Positions 48,907-57,356 of a stretch of 64,000 nucleotides of DNA are shown here, piece by piece. This stretch comes from Bradyrhizobium daqingense. Lineage in GTDB: Bacteria > Pseudomonadota > Alphaproteobacteria > Rhizobiales > Xanthobacteraceae. Positions within the stretch are counted from its first letter, which is position 1; every line of letters begins with the position of its first letter. The notes beneath the pieces were generated by a model, which saw only the letters and a program-made list of their open reading frames with translations, was not told the DNA's origin and made no database searches. The DNA is taken from positions 4,512,001-4,576,000 of the forward strand of contig NZ_CP088014.1 in the NCBI RefSeq assembly GCF_021044685.1, read 5' to 3'. The position numbers and the translations under genes were made by a program.

Positions 48907-49725
48907 ATGATCAGGGGCAGGGCTGTTGCGGGGGTGGTTTTTGGCGCGGTGGCGCTCCTTGGTTGCCTCGCGTCCACAGCCGAGGCCGCGCAATGCGGCA
49001 GCTCGCCGGCCGGCTTCGAGGCCTGGAAGCGCGAGTTCAGTGCGGAGGCGCAAGGAAAGGGCATCGGCCCCACCGCGCTCTCGGCCCTGATGCAAACCAA
49101 TTATGCCAGCGCCACCATCGCAGCCGACCGCGGCCAGCGCAGCTTCTCCCTGACGCTCGACCAGTTCCTGGCCAAGCGCGGCGCCACCACCATCGTCGCC
49201 AAGGGCCGCCAGCTCAAGCAGTCCCAGGCTGTGTTGTTCGCCTCGATCCAGCAGCGCTACGGCGTCCCGCCCGGGCCCCTGATCGCGATCTGGGGCATGG
49301 AAACCGGCTTCGGCAGCCAGCGCGGCAATCAGAACATGCTGTCGTCGATCGCGACGCTGGCCTATGACTGCCGCCGTCCCGAATTCTTCACCGACCAGCT
49401 CTATGCCGCCTTGAAGCTGATCGACCGCGGCACGCTGTCGGGGTCGACCCGCGGCTCGATGCATGGCGAGGTCGGCCAGACCCAGTTCATGCCCAAGAGC
49501 ATCCTGGCCTATGGCACCGGCAACCTTGAAGTGGCTGCCAATGCGCTGAATTCGACGGCGAATTTCCTCAAAGCCCACGGCTGGAAAGCAGGAGCCGGCT
49601 ACCAGCCGGGCGAGCCGAATTTCGCCGCGATCGAGGCCTGGAATGCGGCCGGTGTCTACCAGAAGGCAATCGCGCTGATGGGACGTCAGATCGATGAAGG
49701 CGGCGGCGCCGCGGCATCGCGTTAG
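48907..49725 (+). CDS. Lytic murein transglycosylase, MltB type
   Basis: A 272-residue peptidoglycan-cleaving enzyme. Signal peptide MIRGRAVAGVVFGAVALLGCLASTAEAAQ; mature domain FEAWKREFSAEAQGKGIGPTALSALM, YGVPPGPLIAIWGMETGFGSQRGNQNMLSSIATLAYDCRR (with the catalytic Glu in MET), GSTRGSMHGEVGQTQFMPKSIL and ANFLKAHGW. The start at 48907 places the signal peptide correctly with GGGAG upstream; an in-frame ATG at 48874 would add 11 residues before it. No lipobox for lipidation. Acts in the periplasm. Confidence 0.9.
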   Translation: MIRGRAVAGVVFGAVALLGCLASTAEAAQCGSSPAGFEAWKREFSAEAQGKGIGPTALSALMQTNYASATIAADRGQRSFSLTLDQFLAKRGATTIVAKGRQLKQSQAVLFASIQQRYGVPPGPLIAIWGMETGFGSQRGNQNMLSSIATLAYDCRRPEFFTDQLYAALKLIDRGTLSGSTRGSMHGEVGQTQFMPKSILAYGTGNLEVAANALNSTANFLKAHGWKAGAGYQPGEPNFAAIEAWNAAGVYQKAIALMGRQIDEGGGAAASR

Positions 49726-49831
49726 TTCAGCAAGCCGTGATGCGCCGGCACGAGAAAGTTCTTGCCATCAGGAACCGACGGCACGAGGTTTGCTTTGATC
49801 AAGTTCGGGGCTAGGCATGAGGAGACTCACC

Positions 49832-50053
49832 ATGGCGACCCAGATCGTGATGGATCAGACGGGCGATACGCGCCACGAGTTTGATCCTGGCAATGCCGAA
49901 GCGCTGGCGCGAGCCGAGCGGCGCTTTCGGGAGCTGACCGGAGCGGGCTTCACAGCCGCGCTGCGGACTGGACCGGGCGAGGTCACCCGGATCCGATCGT
50001 TCGATCCGACCGCGCAGGAAACGCTGTTCTATCCGCGCCTGGTCGGCGGTTGA
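49832..50053 (+). CDS. Small hypothetical protein (73 aa)
   Basis: A 73-residue protein, MATQIVMDQTGDTRHEFDPG onward, ending in ETLFYPRLVGG. It is polar with RAERRFRELTGAGFTAALRTGPGEVTRIRSFDPTAQ in the middle; no signal or membrane segment. GAGGAGACTCACC precedes the ATG. It precedes the 140-residue gene at 50066 by 12 bp, so the two are probably co-transcribed. Family not recognised, though the pair looks conserved. Confidence 0.65.
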   Translation: MATQIVMDQTGDTRHEFDPGNAEALARAERRFRELTGAGFTAALRTGPGEVTRIRSFDPTAQETLFYPRLVGG

Positions 50054-50065
50054 TCTGAGCTGCCC

Positions 50066-50488
50066 ATGATCGCGGCAGTTTGGCTCCGCGCCCCGGCGCG
50101 TGCGCGCCTGCATGCGTTGCGCGAACTCTATCGGCGCTTCTTCGGCGAGAACACGCCGGATGCTCGTGGTCGCCGGCTGCTCTTCGAATGGCTCTCGCCC
50201 GCACAACGCGTGCAATTCGAGGAGCGTCGGTATTTCGACGTCGTCGGCTGCGACACCGGCAAGATCTATCGCATTCACTACGGCACGGCCGCCAACGTCC
50301 ACGAGATCGACGGTGAAGGCCGGGCGACGATGGGATGGTGCTTCGTTCCGTCAGGGTTCCTGGTGCCGGGCGACGTGATGCTGGCGCAGAAGATCGCGCT
50401 CGAGACCGACGAGAGTGGCGCGCTTGCACTCGCCAACCGGTTTCCGCCGGCAACGCATTCGGACCACTTTTACCGGCGGCCGTTTTAG
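50066..50488 (+). CDS. Hypothetical protein (140 aa)
   Basis: A 140-residue protein with no signal or membrane segment. Recognisable stretches are LFEWLSPAQRVQFEERRYFDVVGCDTGKIYRIHYGTAANVHEIDGEGRATMGWCFVPSGFLVPGDVMLAQKIALETDE and the ending DHFYRRPF. The central part has a beta-rich pattern typical of a small globular domain. Start ATG 50066 follows GATCTGAGCTGCCC, without a strong ribosome-binding site; coupling to the preceding gene 12 bp upstream is likely. I do not recognise the family. Confidence 0.72.
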   Translation: MIAAVWLRAPARARLHALRELYRRFFGENTPDARGRRLLFEWLSPAQRVQFEERRYFDVVGCDTGKIYRIHYGTAANVHEIDGEGRATMGWCFVPSGFLVPGDVMLAQKIALETDESGALALANRFPPATHSDHFYRRPF

Positions 50489-50509
50489 GGCCGGACGCAG
50501 CCGGCGTGA

Positions 50510-50602
50510 TCAGTGGTGCGTGGTGCGATAGGCGTCGACCGCGTGCGCCGTGAAGACGCCTACGCTGCAAAGGGCGAGTAGGCCGGAGATCAGTTCGATC
50601 AT
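50510..50602 (-). CDS. Tiny membrane protein (30 aa)
   Basis: A 30-codon frame from ATG at 50602 to TGA at 50510-50512: MIELISGLLALCSVGVFTAH then AVDAYRTTHH. It has one hydrophobic helix and a short positive tail. GGGAGGA 6 bases before the ATG is an excellent ribosome-binding site, and the ATG overlaps the stop of the 27-codon frame upstream (ATGA). Short membrane peptides of this look often associate with larger membrane complexes. Not recognised; the support is the translation signals. Confidence 0.55.
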   Translation of the reverse strand: MIELISGLLALCSVGVFTAHAVDAYRTTHH

Positions 50603-50682
50603 AGCTCATCCTCCCGCAGCGGCTGGGCGACGAGGTTCTGACAGCAGGAATATTCGTAGAGCAGGTCGAGGATGAATTGCAT
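50599..50682 (-). CDS. Tiny protein (27 aa), coupled upstream of the 30-aa membrane peptide
   Basis: A 27-codon frame, MQFILDLLYEYSCCQNLVAQ then PLREDEL, whose stop overlaps the next ATG (ATGA). It has a pair of adjacent cysteines. GGGACGG precedes the ATG. It could be a leader peptide coupling translation to the 30-residue peptide or a protein in its own right. The AT-rich stretch after 50695 (TATTTATTTTGACAACCATTTAA) is a suitable promoter area for both this pair and, on the other strand, the MaoC gene. Confidence 0.42.
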   Translation of the reverse strand: MQFILDLLYEYSCCQNLVAQPLREDEL

Positions 50683-50869
50683 GGTGGCCGTCCCTGTATT
50701 TATTTTGACAACCATTTAACCGGCCATCTGTTTCAAGCGTGTTTCGTCGCATCCGGAATGGGGTTTCGCCGGGAACCGAGGGGCTGGCTTGTGCACTGCG
50801 GTCCCGCTATTGCTCGAGCTTCATTTGCCGCTTTTTCGAGGGTGGCACATCGGATTGCGAGGCAAAATC

Positions 50870-51316
50870 ATGGCGCAGGTCGAATGGTTCGACGATCTCA
50901 CCATCGGAATGCGGTTCAGATCTCCCGAGGTCGAGATCACCGAGGCCGACATCAAGCGCTTTGCCGCCGAGTTCGATCCGCAGCCGATGCATCTCGACCA
51001 CGACGCCGCCAAGCTGACCCTGTTCAAGGGGCTCGCTGCCTCAGGATGGCACACCGCCGCCATTGCTATGAACCTTGCGATCCAGGCCCGTCCTTTCGGC
51101 CCGCACCCGCTCATCGGCGCCGGCGTCGATGGACTGCGCTGGACCATGCCGGTGCGGCCCAACGACCGCCTGCATCTGGTCGGAGAGGTCATGAGCCTGA
51201 CGCCATCGAAGTCGAAGCCGCAGGGCATCGCGCTGGTGAAGTGGACGATGTTCAACCAGAACGACGAGGAGGTTTACACTTTCACCCCAATCGCGATCGT
51301 GCCGCGGCGGAGCTAA
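50870..51316 (+). CDS. MaoC-like dehydratase
   Basis: A 148-residue single hot-dog domain protein of the MaoC family. Features: FDDLTIGMRFRSPEVEITEADIKRFAAEFDPQPMHLDHDAAK, with the hydratase-2 type Asp and His (DPQPMHLD), then GLAASGWHTAAIAM. It probably hydrates or dehydrates an enoyl- or 3-hydroxyacyl-CoA. The start at 50870 places the family N-terminus; the frame is open upstream from 50789 but lacks homology. Stands alone. Confidence 0.87.
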   Translation: MAQVEWFDDLTIGMRFRSPEVEITEADIKRFAAEFDPQPMHLDHDAAKLTLFKGLAASGWHTAAIAMNLAIQARPFGPHPLIGAGVDGLRWTMPVRPNDRLHLVGEVMSLTPSKSKPQGIALVKWTMFNQNDEEVYTFTPIAIVPRRS

Positions 51317-51399
51317 GGTCGGCCCCGCCGTTGGCTTGAGCCTTCAGGTGTCCGGCAGAGGTGGTCATTTCGGCTCCGGGGAAGGCGCTGGAGGCTGAC

Positions 51400-51897
51400 A
51401 TGAAACGACTCCTTTTCACAGCCGGCTTGCTCGCCGGTGCCTTGAGCGCCGGGCCGTCGCTCGCGCAACAATCCAAGGTCGGCGACTGGACCATCGGGAA
51501 GCGTACGCAAGACACCCATTGCAACGCGAGCCGCGGCTACAAGGACAAGGAAGACGAGAACCGCGACTACGTCATCGTGGTCACCTATTCCGACAAGGCC
51601 ATCGTGATCGTCATGATCTATGGCGGCTGGGAATGGGATAAGACCGGCGAGATCCTGCGGGCCGACGTCGGCACCGATGATGCCGATATCATGAAGAAGG
51701 CGAAGTGGGAGGTCATGGACGAGACCACCGTGCGCGGCATCTTCGAATACGATCAGTCGATCATGGACCGGCTGTCAAAGGCCAAACGACTCACCCTCGA
51801 TTTCGAGGACGATGAGGACGACAGCATCGAGATGCAGATTCCGCGCGCCGGCGAGGCGCTGGCCGCGCTGAAGTTCTGCGAGGAGAACAGGAAATAA
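51400..51897 (+). CDS. Secreted hypothetical protein (165 aa)
   Basis: A 165-residue protein with a clear signal peptide MKRLLFTAGLLAGALSAGPSLAQQ, cleaved after LAQ or SLA. The mature part starts SKVGDWTIGKRTQDTHCNASRGYKDKEDENRDYVIVVTYSDKAIVIVMIYGGWEWDKTGEIL and ends ALAALKFCEENRK. The GDWTIG/C...C pattern resembles the invasion-associated-locus B-like periplasmic proteins of alphaproteobacteria, but I cannot fix the family. One likely disulfide. The ATG follows GGAGGCTGAC. Function unknown. Confidence 0.72.
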   Translation: MKRLLFTAGLLAGALSAGPSLAQQSKVGDWTIGKRTQDTHCNASRGYKDKEDENRDYVIVVTYSDKAIVIVMIYGGWEWDKTGEILRADVGTDDADIMKKAKWEVMDETTVRGIFEYDQSIMDRLSKAKRLTLDFEDDEDDSIEMQIPRAGEALAALKFCEENRK

Positions 51898-51955
51898 ACC
51901 TCCAGATATCCGTTGCTGCGATCGCATTTGGCCTGTTCGCCCGGCGAGGGCCTGA

Positions 51956-54900
51956 TCAATGCCCTGCGCCCTGGACCGGCGCCGCGCTGATGTCGCTGCC
52001 GTGATGCGTCAGCGGCTTCATGCCGGTGACAGTCCGCAGCAGCACATAGAACACCGGCGTCAGGAATAGGCCGAACACGGTGACGCCGATCATGCCCGAG
52101 AACACGGCAACGCCCATGGCGCGCCGCATCTCCGAGCCGGCGCCGGTCGAGAGCACCAGCGGCAGCACACCCATGATGAAGGCCATCGAGGTCATCAGGA
52201 TTGGTCGCAGTCGCAACCGGCTGGCCTCGATCGCGGCCCGGATCGGCGTGCGTCCGGCGAATTCGAGCTCGCGCGCGAATTCGACGATCAGGATCGCGTT
52301 CTTGGCGGAGAGGCCGACCAGCACGATCAATCCAATCTGGGTGAAGACGTTGTTGTCGCCTTTAGATATCCAGACGCCGAACATCGCGGCGAGCAGCCCC
52401 ATCGGCACGATCATGATGATCGAGAGCGGCAGGGTCAGGCTCTCATAGAGCGCGGCCAGCACCAGGAACACCAGCAGGATCGCCAGGGGGAATACCCAGA
52501 TGCCGGAATTGCCGGCGATGAACTCCTGATAGGTGAGGTCGGTCCATTCGAAAGCGAAGCCCGGCGGCAGCACCTCCGCCGCGATCCGCGTCGCCGCCTC
52601 CTGCGCCTGTCCCGACGAGAAGCCGGGCGCAGCCGCCGCGTTGATGTCGGAGGACAGGAAGCCGTTGTAGCGGATCGCGCGCTCCGGCCCCGCGCTCTGG
52701 CGGATCGTGAGCAGCGCCGATAGCGGCACCATGTCGCCAGAGGACGAGCGCACCTTCAGCTGCCGGATGTCGTCGGCCCGCGCGCGGAACGGTGCATCGG
52801 CCTGGACGCGCACGGAATAGGTGCGACCGAACTTGTTGAAGTCGTTGACGTAGTAGGAGCCGAGGTAGATCTGCAGCGTGTTGAACACCTCAGTCACGGG
52901 GACGCCCAGCTGCAGCGCCTTGGTGCGGTCGATGTCGGCGTAGAGCTGGGGCACGTTGACCTGGAAGCTCGAGAACACGCCGGCGATCTCCGGCGCCTTC
53001 TGCATCGCAGCCATGAAGGCGTTGGTCGCTTCGTTCAGCGCCTCATAGCCGAGGCCGGCGCGATCCTCGATCTGCAGCTTGAAGCCGCCGATGGTGCCGA
53101 GGCCGTTGACCGGCGGCGGCGGGAACATGGCGATGAAGGCTTCCTGGATGCCGGCATATTTCTTGTTCAGCTCCGCGGCAATCGCAGGGCCGCTGAGCGA
53201 GGGATCCTTGCGCTCGTCGAACGGCTTGAGCGTCGAGAACACAATGCCGGCGTTCGAGGAGTTGGTGAAGCCGGAGATCGACAGGCCGGGGAAGGCGACC
53301 GAGCTTTCGACACCGGGCTGGGTCAGCGCGATGTCGCTCATCTTGCGGATCACCTCTTCGCTGCGATCGAGCGCGGCGCCGTCCGGCAGGCGGGCGAAGC
53401 CGACCAGATACTGTTTGTCCTGGCCCGGCACGAAGCCGCCCGGCACCTGCTGGAACAGGAGCGCAGTGATGCCGACGAGAACCACGTAGAGGCCCATCAC
53501 CGCGGCCTTGCCCGAGATCACCTTGCCGACGCTGCCGCTATAGTTCTCCGAGGAGCGCGTAAACGCCTTGTTGAAGCCACGGAAGAACCAGCCGAGGCTT
53601 TTTTCCATGATCAGCGTCAGCCTGTCCTTCGGCTCATTGTGACCCTTAAGCAGCAGCGCCGACAGCGCCGGCGACAGCGTCAGCGAGTTTGACCGCGGAG
53701 ATCACGGTCGAGATCGCGATCGTCAGCGCGAACTGCTTGTAGAATTGCCCGGTGAGGCCGGAGATGAAGGCAAGCGGCACGAACACCGCGACCAGCACCA
53801 AGGCGATTGCGATGATCGGCCCCGACACTTCGCGCATGGCCTGATAGGTGGCATCGCGCGGCGACAGGCCGGACTCGATGTTACGTTCGACGTTCTCGAC
53901 CACGACGATGGCGTCGTCGACGACGATGCCGATCGCGAGCACGAGACCGAACAGGCTGAGCGCGTTGATGGAGAAGCCGAACACGTGCATCACCGCGAAG
54001 GTGCCGACGATCGACACCGGCACGGCGAGCAGCGGGATGATCGAGGCCCGCCAGGTCTGCAGGAACAGGATCACGACCAGAACGACCAGCGCGATCGCCT
54101 CCAGCAACGTGTGGATGACGGCCTCGATCGAGGAACGCACGAATTGGGTGGGATCGTAGACGATCTGGTAGGACACGCCTTCGGGCATGTTCTTCTTGAT
54201 CTCTGCCATGGTGGCGCGGACATTGTCCGAGATCTGCAGCGCGTTGGAGCCCGGCGCCTGGAAGATCGGGATCGCCACTGCCTGCTTGTTGTCCAGCAGC
54301 GAGCGCAGGCCGTATTCGGAGGCACCAAGCTCGACGCGCGCGACGTCGCGCAGGCGCACCACTTCGCCGCGCCCGCCGGTCTTGACCACGATGTCGCCGA
54401 ACTGCTCCTCGTTCGCGAGCCGGCCTTCCGCATTAACCGACAATTGCAGGTCGATGCCCGCAACGTTGGGGGAGGAGCCGACCACGCCGGCGGCGGCCTC
54501 GACGTTCTGCGCCTGGATCGCTCGCACGATGTCGCTGGCGGTCAGCCCATGCTCGGCGGCCTTCTGCGGGTCGACCCACACGCGCATCGAGTAATCGCCG
54601 GCGCCGTAGAGCTGGACGTCGCCGACGCCGTCGATCCGCGCCAGACGGTCCTTGACGTTGAGCACGGCATAGTTGCGCAGATACGTCATGTCGTAGCGGC
54701 CGTTCGGCGACAGCAAATGCACGACCATGGTGAGGTCGGGCGAGGACTTCTTGGTGATGATGCCGAGCTGGCGCACCACGGCGGGCAGGCGCGGCTCGGC
54801 CTGCTGCACGCGGTTCTGCACCAGCTGTGTCGCCTTGTCGGGGTCGGTGCCGAGGCGGAACGTCACCGTCAGCGTCATCGCACCGTCGGTGGTCGCCTGG

Positions 54901-55145
54901 CTCGACATGTACAGCATGTTCTCGACGCCGTTGATCTGCTCCTCGATGGGAGTAGCCACCGTCTCCGCGATCACCTTGGGGTTGGCGCCGGGATAGGTCG
55001 CGCGCACCACGACGGACGGCGGCACGACATCGGGATATTCCGAGATCGGCATCGCGAACAGCGAGATCAGCCCCCCGAGGAAAATCAGGACGGAGAGAAC
55101 GCCAGCAAAGATCGGACGATCGATGAAGAACTTTGAGAGATTCAT
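51956..55145 (-). pseudogene. RND efflux pump inner-membrane transporter (HAE1/AcrB-type), frameshifted
   Basis: A single RND transporter gene read in two frames. The first part (55145 down to about 53690) begins MNLSKFFIDRPIFAGVLSVLIFLGG and includes FSINALSLFGLVLAIGIVVDDAIVVVENVER with the conserved Asp pair. At 53688-53690 the plus strand reads TTT (AAA on the coding strand) where two bases would keep the frame; the first frame then ends at a TAA near 53646. The second frame resumes directly with NSLTLSPALSALLLKG and runs to 51956, including the second Asp-rich transmembrane block. Removing one base gives 1062 residues, the usual RND length. It is either a true pseudogene or a sequencing error. 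The adaptor gene lies upstream. Confidence 0.85.
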
Positions 55146-55191
55146 GGCCTTGCCCCTGGGCAATATCGTGCGTGTCTCCGCCAACTCCCCC

Positions 55192-55299
55192 GTCATTCCG
55201 CCGCGCGCCATGCGCGCGAACCCGGAATCCAGAGGTGGTGTGGTCGGAGTATCGAAATCTCCAGATTCCGGGTTCTCGCTACGCGAGCCCCGGAATGAC
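55192..55299. repeat. Palindromic intergenic repeat (GTCATTCCG...CGGAATGAC type)
   Basis: Arms GTCATTCCG and CGGAATGAC enclose CCCGGAATCCAGAGGT and AGATTCCGGGTT, sharing the inner sequence with the element at 20343-20434. It lies between the adaptor and pump genes of the RND operon, so its hairpin may set the ratio of the two products. Confidence 0.78.
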
Positions 55300-55307
55300 G
55301 AAGAGTG

Positions 55308-56549
55308 TCAGCGTTGCACCACGTCCTGGTTGCTATGGTTGGAGGCCTGCTGCCCCCGCGCGCCCATTGCCGCCACCTCGGTCTTGAGGAGGGAGCCGGG
55401 ACGCACACGCTGCAGGCCGTTGACCACGATGCGGTCGCCAGATTTCAAGCCGGAGGTGACGATGCGAAGGCCATCGACGGCGCCGCCAAGCGTGACCGGC
55501 CGGTAGACGGCGCGGCTGTCATCACCGACTGCCATCACGAACTTCTTGTCCTGGTCGGTGCCGATTGCGCGCTCGTCGACCATCACCAGCGACTGCTGCT
55601 TCGGCTGCCCCATGCGCACGCGGGCGAACTGGCCGGGGATCAGGCGTCCGTCCTCGTTCCGGAAGACCGCACGGACGCGGATGGTGCCGCTTTGCCCGTT
55701 AACCTGGTTGTCGATCAGCTGGATGTGGCCCTTGGCCGAGAGCCCGCCGGAGGTCGTCATCTCCACCGGGATCTGGTCGAGCTTGCCGCGCTGGCCGGAG
55801 GCATCCGCGATCGAGTTCAGCGCGCGCAGCACGACCTCTTCGTCCGCATCGAACGAAGCGTAGATCGGATTCACCGAGACCAGCGAGGTCAGCACCGGGG
55901 AGGCGGTGCCGGCGGCAACGAGATTGCCCACCGTGACTTCGATCTTGCCGACGCGGCCATCCACGGGTGCGCGCACCTCGGTGTAGTCGAGATTGAGCTT
56001 CGCGGTCTGGAGCGTTGCCTCGGCCGCCTTGACATTGGCGATCGCTTCGCGATGGGCATTCTCGCGCTGATCGAAATCGCGCCGCGTCACCACGGCGTTG
56101 CCGACCAGCTGCGCGCCGCGCTCGAGCTCGCTCTGGGTGAAGACGACGCGCGCCTTGGCAGCTTCGAGCTGCGCATTGGCCTTGTCGACCTCGGCCGCAT
56201 AAGGCGCCGGGTCGATCTTGAACAGCACGTCGCCGGCCTTCACCAGCGCGCCTTCGGTGAAATTGGTCGACAGGATCGCACCCGCAACGCGCGGGCGCAG
56301 TTCGACGCGGTTGATGGCCTCGAGCCGGCCAGAGAAATCGTCCCACAGCACGGTCTGCCGCGGCTCGATCATCGCGACGGTGACGGAAACGGCTTGCTCG
56401 GCCGTGGCGGCCGGTGCGGTCGCTTGCGCCGCATGAAAGTAGCGGCCTGTCGCGATCGACCCGGCGACGGCGAGGGCGCCCGCGATGGCGACGCCGCCGA
56501 GAAGGCGGCGAAAGCGGCCTTTGCGGGCCGTATTTTGGGAGGGATGCAT
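55308..56549 (-). CDS. RND efflux periplasmic adaptor (membrane fusion protein)
   Basis: A 413-residue adaptor. N-terminal membrane anchor FRRLLGGVAIAGALAVAGSIATG, then the lipoyl-type half FSGRLEAINRVELRPRVAGAILSTNFTEGALVKAGDVLFKIDPAPY, a coiled-coil hairpin (about 115-180) and the second lipoyl half VRAPVDGRVGKIEVTVGNLVAAG, followed by beta-barrel segments. It links the pump encoded downstream with an outer-membrane channel, none of which is adjacent. GGAGCGCGCAA precedes the ATG at 56549. A TetR-type operator at 56566-56581 lies just upstream, with the TetR gene divergent. Confidence 0.93.
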   Translation of the reverse strand: MHPSQNTARKGRFRRLLGGVAIAGALAVAGSIATGRYFHAAQATAPAATAEQAVSVTVAMIEPRQTVLWDDFSGRLEAINRVELRPRVAGAILSTNFTEGALVKAGDVLFKIDPAPYAAEVDKANAQLEAAKARVVFTQSELERGAQLVGNAVVTRRDFDQRENAHREAIANVKAAEATLQTAKLNLDYTEVRAPVDGRVGKIEVTVGNLVAAGTASPVLTSLVSVNPIYASFDADEEVVLRALNSIADASGQRGKLDQIPVEMTTSGGLSAKGHIQLIDNQVNGQSGTIRVRAVFRNEDGRLIPGQFARVRMGQPKQQSLVMVDERAIGTDQDKKFVMAVGDDSRAVYRPVTLGGAVDGLRIVTSGLKSGDRIVVNGLQRVRPGSLLKTEVAAMGARGQQASNHSNQDVVQR

Positions 56550-56565
56550 TTGCGCGCTCCAGATA

Positions 56566-56581
56566 TGTAGTGTTCACTACA
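56566..56581. promoter_or_regulatory. TetR-type operator of the efflux locus
   Basis: TGTAGTG-TT-CACTACA, perfect 7-bp arms around a 2-bp centre, 17 bp upstream of the adaptor start and in the divergent space toward the TetR gene at 56750. Spacing and symmetry fit autoregulated efflux repressors. The rest of the 200-bp gap is AT-rich and holds no gene. Confidence 0.68.
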
Positions 56582-56749
56582 GATGTGGAGCTGGATGCCG
56601 CAGTGCAAGATACTTATGTACCATTCACTAAGAAAATTGTACGCCGATACCGCGACGATTGGAAGACACAAGAAAAAGAAAGCTAGAACAATTAGATAGG
56701 AACAGGCGTTAAGCTGACACAGGACGCCGATTGCGAGGAGAACAGGCAC

Positions 56750-57355
56750 ATGGGCATGGGACGCCCCCGCGAATTCGACGCCGAAACGGCGTTGGACCAG
56801 GCGATGGAAGTGTTTTGGCGCCATGGCTATGAGGGCGCAACCATAGCCCAGCTCACTGAGGCCATGGGCATCAACCCTCCCAGTCTTTACGCCTGCTTCG
56901 GCAACAAGGAAGGCCTGCTCAAGGCTGCTCTCGATCGCTACACCAAGCTTCGCGGGGTCTGGATGGACGAGGTCGTCGCAGCCCCCACTGCCCGTGCTGT
57001 CGCCGAGCGGATGCTCATGGGCATAGCCGACAAGCAGACCGATCCCGCAAATCCGCCCGGCTGCCTGCTCGTGCAGGGCGGCATCGCCTGCGGCTCCGGC
57101 TCGGAGAACGTCCCGTTCGAGCTCGCCGCCCGCCGTGCCCAGAATGAGGACCAGCTCCGCGATCGTTTTATCCGCGCCAAAGCCGAGGGCGATCTGAAGC
57201 CGAACTCCGATCCCGCAGCGCTCGCGCGCTACGTGTCCGCCGTCGCAGTCGGCATGGGTGTGATGGCGTCGTCAGGCGCGGATCGCGAGGCGCTGCGGCA
57301 AGTGGCGAGTGTGGCTGTGCAGGCGGTGGAAGCGCAGTCGGCCGACCGAACCTAG
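56750..57355 (+). CDS. TetR family regulator of the RND efflux locus
   Basis: A 201-residue TetR regulator. DNA-binding domain about 8-55: RPREFDAETALDQAMEVFWRHGYEGATIAQLTEAMGINPPSLYACFGNKEGLLKAAL. The C-terminal domain has LMGIADKQTDPANPPGCLLVQGGIACGSG, typical of the TetR_C group of efflux regulators. Divergent from the adaptor gene, with operator TGTAGTG-TT-CACTACA between them. GCGAGGAGAACAGGCAC gives the ribosome-binding site. Probably represses the efflux genes and itself. Confidence 0.92.
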   Translation: MGMGRPREFDAETALDQAMEVFWRHGYEGATIAQLTEAMGINPPSLYACFGNKEGLLKAALDRYTKLRGVWMDEVVAAPTARAVAERMLMGIADKQTDPANPPGCLLVQGGIACGSGSENVPFELAARRAQNEDQLRDRFIRAKAEGDLKPNSDPAALARYVSAVAVGMGVMASSGADREALRQVASVAVQAVEAQSADRT

Positions 57356-57356
57356 C

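Noticed and set aside
53745..55136. Plus-strand open frame of 463 codons opposite the RND pump
   Set aside because: Asp/His/Arg-rich shadow of the RND gene without its own signals.
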